NCBI GenBank assembly: GCA_014706295.1
Contig: JACSVZ010000001.1
Coordinates: 79,854,237 to 79,918,236, forward strand
Direction of reading: 5' to 3'
Source of the DNA: Lycocorax pyrrhopterus obiensis
Lineage: Eukaryota; Chordata; Aves; Passeriformes; Paradisaeidae
DNA length: 64,000 nt
Positions 56,190 to 64,000 of the stretch are shown here, in pieces. Under the pieces are notes generated by a model that was not told the DNA's origin, made no database searches, and saw nothing but the letters and a program-made list of their open reading frames with translations. The translations under genes were made by a program, and so were the position numbers. Position 1 is the stretch's first letter, and each line of letters begins with the position of its first letter.

Positions 56190-56560
56190 GGTGGCTCCTT
56201 GGCAAACTGTACAATTGTTAAATGTCAGCTACTGCTTACGGTTTAATTGCTTTTGAATTTTAGCAAGCAGCTCCTCATTCATAGCAAATTGGCATTTTGT
56301 ACATTCAGGATTGTGCTATTAGCTGCACAATAGAGGGGCTGGTTTTCTGTAAATATTGAGATTTGGTAATTATAACCCGACAGTTATTAACACTCCATGG
56401 CAGATAAATGCTTCAGCTGCTGAATCTGCTGTGGGCAAACCTCCTTCCGGAAGGAGCATCTTATCAGTGAGTGGAGGAAGGCTCTAGCTGCCATATTCCA
56501 TTAACACCATGTTAATGAGCCAAGAGCCCACGCACCACAATGAAAACATACCCTGAAGTG
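56190..56560. promoter_or_regulatory. Putative enhancer block rich in perfect short palindromes
   Basis: Repeat-free AT-rich sequence with three exact inverted repeats: TTGTGC/GCACAA around an 8-base spacer (56311-56330), CTCCTTCCGGAAGGAG (56441-56456), and CATTAAC/GTTAATG around 5 bases (56499-56517). Added to these are TAATTA at 56367 and CTTATCAGTGAGTGG. TTCCGGAA is the core of paired ETS sites and GTTAAT is an HNF1-type half-site, from established motif knowledge. No ORF or transposon is present. The block begins soon after the CR1 insertion. Enhancer function is inference. Confidence 0.42.
56441..56456. promoter_or_regulatory. Perfect 16-bp palindrome with ETS-type core
   Basis: CTCCTTCCGGAAGGAG is fully self-complementary. 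The central TTCCGGAA presents GGAA on both strands, the core recognised by ETS-family factors in opposed orientation. Flanking bases do not extend the symmetry. Confidence 0.5.
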
Positions 56561-56899
56561 TAGCAGATGGGCTCAGAAGCCAAAGCCACACAATGGGGAA
56601 ACCTAGAAAATCATAGCTAAATTCAACAGAAAACAAAAGCTGGGCAGCTTGGCCCTCCTTGTAGTAAATACCCTGGAGTAACAGACATTCCTGGATCTTA
56701 CTGGGTGAAATTGTAGCCGTGCAGGTCCTTCCAGTGATTTCAGGAGGACCTGGGTCTCAGCTGGTTACAGGCAGTATGTCAAAACCCATCGAGAAACCAC
56801 TGCTGATTGCCTGAGCTCTGCACCCGCGTCTCCAGTGAAATCCTCCAGCGATGCTCACAGAGGACTTGTGATTCAGTCCTTTGGATAACTGTGCTGCTT
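56561..56899. other. Gene-free linker between two putative regulatory blocks
   Basis: Unique sequence with no ORF, repeat or clear motif cluster. Confidence 0.6.
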
Positions 56900-57130
56900 C
56901 ACACATCTTGTTGCTAGAGCTGCTTAAAATAAAATAAACAAAAGCAAGTTGACAAATGTGACTGAATCAGTGTGGGGGGAAGCACTAACACGTTAATCAT
57001 GTAAATGATTAACAACTGTCTATTAGTCATATGTGATTGACACTTCCCCACATACTAGTAAAAGTGCTACAGCATCATTTGTAATCTTAATGAAGTCATA
57101 GCAGAAAAAGCCCTCACACTGTGCTGGGAG
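56900..57130. promoter_or_regulatory. Putative regulatory block with HNF1/POU-like palindrome
   Basis: The perfect inverted repeat GTTAATCAT (56992-57000) and ATGATTAAC (57005-57013) surrounds GTAA. The right part GTAAATGATTAAC matches the HNF1 pattern GTTAATNATTAAC at all but one position, and the centre ATGTAAAT differs by one base from the octamer ATGCAAAT used by POU factors. Further cores (CTATTAGTCATATGTGATTG) follow. There is no ORF or repeat. Function is inferred from motif agreement. Confidence 0.42.
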
Positions 57131-58889
57131 ACAACGGCTGTTGTTTATGGTTTTAAAGAATTTATTCTTTTACAGACTAGTGTAAGTCTGTTTGCCTCTC
57201 CACCAGCACTCCATCACTATACTTCATTGTCATTAGGGAGGGTGTTATGTACATGAAGCACAAAATTAAAATTAAGTAGCTTTCAGCTGTATATCCCAGA
57301 CAGAGTGAATGCATCCTTGAAGCCCTTTGATGAAGCTGTGTGCAACCACTGTTCTTCCAGTGCTGTGGTTCGTAGGCAGCAGTGCTAGTACCAATACAAG
57401 CGTTCTGCACGTCAGCCTGGCAAAATTTCCCCTATTGCTGCTTGCAATAGTGGAGGAAGCCACTGCCTGTTTTCCAGGAGCTTTGATATGTTCTGGAATT
57501 TTTGGACAAAATTGCTTACCTAGAATGTTGTGATACAGTGGCTAGTGGGAAAGACTTTTTGGTCAAAAATGCCATTTCCAGTCATGCAGAAGGATGCTAT
57601 TTGCATCTTACATCCCTGCCCTGGACTCTGGTGTCAGGTTGCCCAGGGAAGAGGCAACTGAGACCCTGCAGCTTTCACTGGTCGGTGATCTTTGCAACAT
57701 GGAGATCCTCGACTCCACGTGTGCCTGCTCAGAAAAAGAGCAAGAGCCAGGGAGCAATCATACAAAAGGTCTTACTAGAAACAGAGTAGGGAAGGGGGAA
57801 GGACTCCAGTGTACACCTGACCCTCCGCAGGGGCCTCCTGCTCAGGGTCAGTCTGGAAAGTGAGGCGCTTGGTAGAGCAGAACTTGGCCAGCGTTCATGG
57901 TGCCAGGTCTGGCGAGATGGGAGCACAGCCTCAAACATATGCTTCCAGTTTCCAGTGGCCAAAAAGAGATTTTGGTTAAGAATGCAGATGCCTGTATTAA
58001 AGTAATAGCTAACTCTGTGATCTTCCACATCAGATCTGCAGAGAGCAAAGACTTTAGGGCAGCTTCACCATGCTGTTCTGATACGGGATTCTTGTCAGGG
58101 CCATTTTTTCATTAGTAAAGACTTTCTTTCCCTCCCTCTGCTAGAAACAGGGCTTGTCACCTGTTTCCCATCTATTTTCATTATAGAGGAGAAGTAATTG
58201 GTCCATCTGGGCATTATTGGAGAAATGGCTTGGCTGAAGCCATAATGTGGTAATTATAGACTGAACTGAGCCATGCCAATGCATTGTAAATACATTTGCC
58301 TCTGAGTGTGTGATATTGTCACATGTCCGTTCAGGTGGCTTTTGGGGGAAGAGGGAGGAGAGAGAGGGGCAGTGTGGAAAGCTGAGCACATCTGACCTAT
58401 CTTGTGCAAGTGTGGTAAGCCTCGGAGATACAAAACCGCTGCCGTCACAGCAGAAAAACAACAGTGTGACCCGCTGTAAAATGGACCAGTGGCTTCTGAT
58501 CCAAGTGGCTTGTTTTCCTGGGCAATCAACTGTCCAGTGCATGACACTTGCTTCTGGTCTTTTGTAACTGCTAGGAGGCACCAAAGCAAAATAGCTCATT
58601 TTCACTGTTTTGGTGATGCTTTCTGCTAAATGGCAACACGTGACTGCTGGTCCACCACTGAAGCCACTAATATAATGCAAAGTGGGACAGCAGGATCTGG
58701 CAGCAGCCTGCACTGCCTGAGGGAGGGGAACCGGAAACCTCCAATGGCCCTGTCTGTGTGTGTGCTTTCAGTGGGGCTCCTAGACACATCTCCACAAACT
58801 CTCAGCACTCCTTCCCACCCGTGACCCTTTCAGTGCAGGAGAAAGTGTTGGAAGCCTCGGTGGTGTTTTACACCTTTGGTACATGGCAC
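57131..58889. other. Gene-free stretch
   Basis: No gene recognised. The 190-codon minus-strand frame at 58141-58713 is long, but it shows no domain, is overlapped by other open frames on both strands, and has no exon-like ends. I regard it as chance. Confidence 0.6.
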
Positions 58890-59013
58890 ATCACAGAGCC
58901 ACATAATCACAGAGTAGCTGAGGTCAGAAGGGATCTCTGGAGGTCACCTGGTCTGACCCTCCTGCTCAAGCAGGGCCACCTGGAGCCAGCTGCCCAGGAC
59001 AGTGTCCAGGGGA
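58890..59013 (-). mobile_element. CR1 LINE 3'-end fragment, short
   Basis: Reading ATAATCACAGAGTAGCTGAG, then GTCAGAAGGGATCTCTGGAG, GTCACCTGGTCTGACCCTCC and TGCTCAAGCAGGGCCACCTG to GCCCAGGACAGTGTCCAGG. This is the reverse complement of the avian CR1 3' terminus and belongs to a different CR1 subtype from the copy at 55826, judging from the 'AGGTCACCTGGTCTGACCC' version. About 120 bp remain. Confidence 0.87.
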
Positions 59014-59844
59014 ATGGATCGTGTCCCATTGCACCAAGCTGGTAGCTTCTGCTTTGAGCCTTGGGGTTTGGGTACAGTTCTGCAGAGCCCAGGTAGATGC
59101 TAAAGTTCAGAGGGTTTTGCCTTGAGGGAGATACCAGTGTAAGATACTGCTGCAGTAACTGAGCCAGCCCCATCCAAAACTGGACGGGTAATGAGGTTTG
59201 GATCTTTGGGAGTCTCTTGGCATGTCATTGGTGTGCTATGGGTTTAGAGAGGTATAGGATTTCAGAATATAGGGGTAAGGTAAGCCTTCTGGAGTCAGGC
59301 ATGTTTCTGCAGTCACTCTGGCCTCCCACCTGCGTCAGTTCCATAGTTCAGTGCATGGCATTCACAGGGGGATACCACCATGAAGGGAGTTTTTCCTTAT
59401 GGAGGCTCGTTCTCTGCATCCCATGGGGTGCTATACCCTGCAATTTCTCCAAATATAAGAAATTTATGTGCATGTTTTGGGGTAGTGACAGCTTGTGTTT
59501 ATACTCTTTCCTGTTTTCATTTCTCACATGAAATTGTCATACCTCTGAAGTGTAGTGAGCAAAATATTATCAAAAATATCAAAATAGATGTGTTTAATCT
59601 TATTCTGTACATACAGAAAAATACAGAATGAGAATGGGTAGAGCCAGCTGTGTCCCAGGTGAAAGTGACATTTGCAGAAGGCAGAAGACAGAGAAGAGCA
59701 GAGTGGCATTGGTGCTGGACCAATGCAAGCTCCACACCAGTTGACTATACAGCCAGAGACTGGATAGAACATTTTTATTTCTTCCTCTTACCTTTTCCTC
59801 CGATCAGGGAAAAATCACGTCCTTTTGGGCTAGGCTAAAATGGA
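59014..59844. other. Gene-free stretch
   Basis: No gene recognised. Open frames up to 104 codons overlap in several frames and both strands, with no domain. Confidence 0.6.
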
Positions 59845-60260
59845 GCAATCTGTTCATTTAGCTGCTGAGAAGGGAAATTAACTTCATTCTTATCCGTCTA
59901 GCTTATTAGCACAAATATTGCAGCTGCATTATCCTATCCCACATAAAACCCTGTACAGTAGAGCCTTTTAATTGTCTGGCTAATTGTTTGGCCTCAGAGC
60001 TGTCTATTTCCGATTGTCTAATTCTCATTAGAATGCCAGCTGACACTGAGTCCTCCAAAGCTGCCTTTAGCTGCTTTTAACCACTTCTGGACTAATTTGG
60101 TGGTGTTGAAAGCACTTACAGAAAAGCAACCAACAATAAGAAACACAGTGCAAACGTTTCTCTTCTCTAATGCATTCAACATTTTAAATCCTGCCCATAA
60201 AGGAGTTTTGATGCTGGTTTAAATGCGTGTATCCCGACAGAGTCACAGCATTGTTGTTAG
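59845..60260. promoter_or_regulatory. Putative conserved non-coding element with many homeodomain cores
   Basis: Repeat-free and ORF-free. It contains GAAATTAAC, GCTTATTAGC, TTTTAATTG (59966-59974), GCTAATTG (59979-59986) and a spaced palindrome CTAAT-TCTC-ATTAG (60018-60031). These are followed by GGACTAATTTGG and GCATTCAACATTTTAAATCC. At least six TAAT/ATTA cores lie within 200 bases, together with CAGCTG E-box strings. This is the clearest enhancer-like texture after 56.2 kb. Conservation was not testable. Confidence 0.4.
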
Positions 60261-63079
60261 CATTCAAAAGTGTGTAAAATACGTGGACTGAAAATCTAGG
60301 CACAAATGCTTCAGTCCTTCATCTGAAACATCTTCTGAAACCAATGGGTGTTTTTCACCCAATGAATAAGAAATAAATCAGGATGGCAGGGTGCAGGCCC
60401 GCAGTAAGAGAAAGGATTGGTCTGTATTTTGGTGCTCTTTGTTAACCCTACGCTATGCATTTCTGAGGGCAGTCTACAAAACCTGAATGAGACAAAATCT
60501 CGGGTTCACACTCTGAATTTACTGTCATATTTTTTGCTGCATAGCCCTTTTTTCACGCTGCGGTACTTCAGCACCCATTTCAGAATCTTAGTCTGTTGCC
60601 GTAGTTAGAAAATGTTCATGTTGTCTGTTCCTTCAGTTGCCTTCTTTGAACAGCTCTCAGCAATCTAGTTATAGTGACATGAGGCCAAAGCTTCGTCCAT
60701 GTTGCCACGAAACTGAACGAACACAGGTAGATGGGAAAACTCAGTGAGGCAGGACTCCCTCGGAGTCATGTTCCCTCCCACCTCACTCCCTTGAGAGAAG
60801 ATGGGGAAAAAAGTATTCTTGACAGGTTTCATGTGCAATTTGCTAACCTAACACCTAGAGAGGAATTAAAATGTGTCGAGCTACTGAAACTGGAGCCTAG
60901 AGGTCTCCTGTGGGTTTATTGGCAGATTTAGCACTAGATTTCTTATCAGAAACACGGGAGAAGGGTAGCAAGGGCATCAGTGCTTCACTGGGGATGGATT
61001 TGCTGGCTTCCTGCAGATGGGGCACCTCTTGCCTGGCTAAAGAGCCTTGGCCACTGGGAGCCCCAAGGCTGCTTTTTGCTGCATCCTTCCAGTTTGTTGG
61101 GCAGAATGAAAGGTTTCAGGGAGCCTAAAAGCTTGGAAAGCTGTCCACAAGCTTTCCCAGCTTCTCCCTCCGATGCAGTGAGCAGGTGGGCAGAAATGAG
61201 GGAAGCCCCAGCAGCCTCCTCTGGCTGGCTCCTCTCAGCCAGGGCACCCGGGACACCCATCCCCAGCTGCCACGCTGTGTGCTTTGGAGGCATTGCATTT
61301 GACAGCTGTCAAAAGGAAATGCTGCAAGATTGCTGCTTTGTAAAAATGTGTTCTTTGGGGGAATTTCCTTCACAGTTCTTGTAGAAAAGAGATTGGAAGG
61401 GTCACGTATGGAATTGATGAAACCCCTACATGTTGTTCCAGCCCATCTCAGGACTTGCCTTGTGTCCCTCTCCTGACCATCTGAGCACTGCCCTCTCCCC
61501 AGCTGTGTTAACCTCCCTACCACATCGCTATCTGCAGCCAAAGGGGTTAATGATATTTCCTGCTAGCAAGGGCAGCTGAGCCCTTATGTCTGGCATATAC
61601 AACTTCTGTTTGTACCTTGTTACAAAGATGTAGTAGCAAAATTTTACAACCAATTTCTTCTTATGTGAAAGATTAAAGGGGAAGGAGAGTAAAACTTCTC
61701 CCATCTTGCAGCTTGGTGGTGTCTGCTCCAAAAGCGGGTCCTGGAGACTACATCCAGAGTTATTATGGTTTAAAGAGCAATACAAGGCCATGATTCAGCC
61801 TCGTAGCTCTTCCTCCCTTCCTGCGACGGGGCATTTCCTACATTTTTCAGTACAGTTCCACTGCCCTGACAGGCTTCATTTCCCAAGCATCCTTTTTAAA
61901 AAATATTTGAACTACTCCTGCCATGCATTTCTCTTCCTCATTTTATTGCTTTCTAGAAAATCACAGTGTTCTTCTCTGACATCTTCTCCTGTCTTATGGA
62001 AGAGAAGACGGAGTTACTGGTGTCTCCTTCAGCTGTGAACACAGATGGAATTTATGGCTTTTGGGGTTGTATTTATAACTGTTTAAAAAGCACAGCAAAT
62101 GCAATCTACAAAGACTCCTGTTAAGCTGTTTCTTCCCCAGGCACCACGCGCTTTGCGACTACTGCGGCACCCAAGGCAGGGATCCTCGAGTTGGTGTGAA
62201 TTGCTGCTTTTGTAGCTACTTCTGCATGTTGTTCAGAGATTTACCTGCATGTGATGCTTTCTTGAATTGTACACTTCATGTGAGCCACGTGCTTTCCATC
62301 TAGAGGAGCCACACACACCACCACTCTCACCTATCTCACACAAGGACAGGTTAAAGGAAATGCCACATATTGTCTATTTTATACTTTTTTTCAGGTTTTG
62401 GCCTGCATTTAGACTTCTAATTGACCTCAGGTCTCACAACCTTATAAACTTTTTTGGCTCTGTCTTTTGTAGGTTTTTTTTTTTGTTGTCTATAACTCAT
62501 TTCTCTAGCCTGAATTTTTCAGATATCCACAAGTATCTGATTAATTTTTCCTTTTAGCCTTCGTTCCTAAGGAAACAAATCTCATCCAGTTGTGTTTCTT
62601 GTCCATAATAAGTTCTGGGCAATTTTTCAACCAAATTTGATAGAAGGTTAAAGGTCTGCAACACACAAGTTCCTGCAGTTTCCATGAAAATTAGTCTGGT
62701 TAGAAGAAAGAGGAAGAAATTAAGCTGGCACTGGAGGAAAGGCAGCTGTCACTCAGTTTTCAGTGGCAGCAGCCAACTGCACAGCCAGCCACCAGGATCT
62801 GGCCACGGGAGTTTGTCCCACTAAACGGGCTGGCAATATTAGAGGGAATTGAGCAGACTGCTTTTTGGTGGTGGGATTTTGAGGACACTGGGCACCATCC
62901 CTCAAGAAACTGGAGTTTACCAGATCCATTGCTCATGGAACAGCTTTATTAAATAGGAAGGCTAAACAAACATTTTCCTTCCTCCTGATTGTGTGTCATT
63001 TCTTTTCAAGCCAATGCTTTTGAAAACAAGAGTCTAATGTTAGCACAGCTTCCCTAGAAGAGTTTTCCAAGACTCTCTG
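60261..63079. other. Gene-free stretch
   Basis: No gene recognised. A GC-richer patch at about 60980-61290 gives several overlapping open frames, the longest 138 codons (minus, 61125-61541), none with motifs. T-rich runs occur near 62470-62490. AT-rich 62060-62130 may be conserved non-coding DNA. Confidence 0.6.
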
Positions 63080-63460
63080 CTCCCAGCAGCTCTTACTGAA
63101 ATTAATGGGAGCTGCTGGGGCTCGGTGCTTCCAAAAATAAAAGCACTTTGCCAGTGGTACAGATGCAGATGTCTAAATTTAAGCTGTAGTTCTTGAGCAT
63201 CTGGGGCCTAAATCCATGTCTGAGCACTTCAAAACAAGTGGCCTGATTTTTTTATAGGTACTGAACAGATTTACTGAAATCAAAACTTATGGGCTGTATA
63301 GTTCAACCTATTTTTGGAAGTCAAGAGGTAGATATAGGTAGCTGAAATTTAGGCACACAAATTGGAGCACATGGACCCTGCACCTGAGAGTGGGGGTTTT
63401 CAAAGCGCTCAGCCTTGGCATGAGTGATCTTATTGAAGTCGGTGGAGGCCAGAGGGAAAG
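63080..63460. repeat. Old amniote interspersed repeat, diverged
   Basis: Phrases such as CTGAAATTAATGGGAGCTGC, GGGGCTCGGTGCTTCCAAAA, TTGAGCATCTGGGGCCTAAA and CACTTCAAAACAAGTGGCCT are followed later by AGCTGAAATTTAGGCACACA and TTTCAAAGCGCTCAGCCTTG. They match a repeat pattern frequent in bird and reptile genomes (tgaaattaatgggagctgctgggtgctcagcact...). Two partly similar segments, about 63080-63250 and 63340-63460, suggest a long or inverted copy. I cannot name the family from memory. Confidence 0.5.
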
Positions 63461-64000
63461 AGTTAAATCAACACAGAGCACTTCTGAAGGCTCCTGGCTC
63501 AGCATGTACATCTGTGTTTAAGAAAGACGGTGGAATAAAAAATACTTTGCAGGTGCAACACAGCCAAATTAGCACGGTAGAAGAAACCATAGGTTTTTAA
63601 AATCCTTGGACTGGAGCAGCAGCTCTTGCAGCTTAATGTACGCACATACTGGGGGCTTTTTGTATTTATTTTCCCTGTGTGCCTTGTTGTTTTAAGAAAA
63701 AGGAACAAACAGGGAGCAGTTGGCTGGCAGAGCCTGCAAACTCGGCGGGAGCTGCCAACGGGGCTTGCTGGGTCTTTGCAGTGAAAAGAAGGGGCTTGTG
63801 GAGTTACAACTGCTCTGCACACCCCTCCTGCCCCATCCTGCCCCGGCTCAATGGGGCTTTGTGTAGAGGCAGGGGCTGCCCGGCAGAGCAGCCTCCTTTT
63901 TCCCTCCCTGAGATGTAGACAGGCTGCTTTTAACCCTTTCCTTACTCTGTGGCAGGATTTTGATCCAAGAATGCCTTTTAGGATTCTTTTCCTTCTTGCA
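63461..64000. other. Gene-free end of window
   Basis: No gene recognised. GC rises at about 63720-63900. Open frames of 79 and 107 codons on opposite strands overlap and show no motif. The window ends in unique sequence. Confidence 0.6.

Noticed and set aside
58141..58713. 190-codon minus-strand open frame
   Set aside because: No recognisable motif, overlapped by other open frames on both strands. The length is possible by chance in a GC-moderate region.
1..64000. CRISPR array, operon, prophage, endogenous retrovirus LTR pair, rRNA or tRNA gene
   Set aside because: I looked for regularly spaced repeats, paired terminal repeats, and rRNA/tRNA signatures and found none. The content is vertebrate non-coding DNA.

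Overview
This window looks like a bird nuclear genome. The strongest evidence is a set of CR1 LINE copies with the typical avian CR1 3' end (octamers such as ATTCTATG and ATTCTGTG) at about 9966-10153, 26048-27310, 55826-56045 and 58890-59013. Supporting signs are the low density of interspersed repeats, old MIR-type and pre-avian CR1 fossils, and a base composition that is mostly AT-leaning with short GC-rich islets. I could not identify the species or the chromosome.

I find no protein-coding gene, rRNA or tRNA. Every long open frame I looked at is low-complexity, lies inside a transposon remnant, or has the length and composition expected by chance. The sequence is either a gene desert or part of one very long intron.

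Layout. 1-9965: unique non-coding DNA with MIR fossils near 1.4 and 2.6-2.75 kb and a striking 331-bp (CCCTT)n tract at 4267-4597, which reads AAGGG on the minus strand. 9966-26047: unique DNA with one short CR1, a 13-bp-stem hairpin (11662), hAT-like and palindromic old repeat remnants, and an IRF/ISRE-like motif array (20371-20398). 26048-27310: the longest CR1 copy, carrying a broken reverse transcriptase. 27311-40180: mostly unique DNA with several AT-rich blocks that look like conserved non-coding elements (28310-28960, 33390-33640, 36935-37035, 39780-40160), a MIR at 35.6-35.8 kb and a polypyrimidine tract at 38.8-39.0 kb. 40435-40760: a small CpG-richer islet. 41-50 kb: mostly featureless. 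50118-51975: two fossils of an old, turtle-like CR1/L3 type. 52.9-60.3 kb: the densest set of enhancer-like blocks, rich in homeodomain cores and perfect short palindromes, interrupted by two short avian CR1s. 63.08-63.46 kb: an old amniote interspersed repeat.

The most plausible biological role is cis-regulation: clusters of homeodomain, HNF1/POU-like and ETS-like sites spread over tens of kilobases without exons, as is common around developmental regulator genes. That is inference from sequence style and needs cross-species alignment. I found no new multi-gene system. The best candidates for a second look are the AAGGG tract and the palindrome-rich block at 56.2-57.1 kb.
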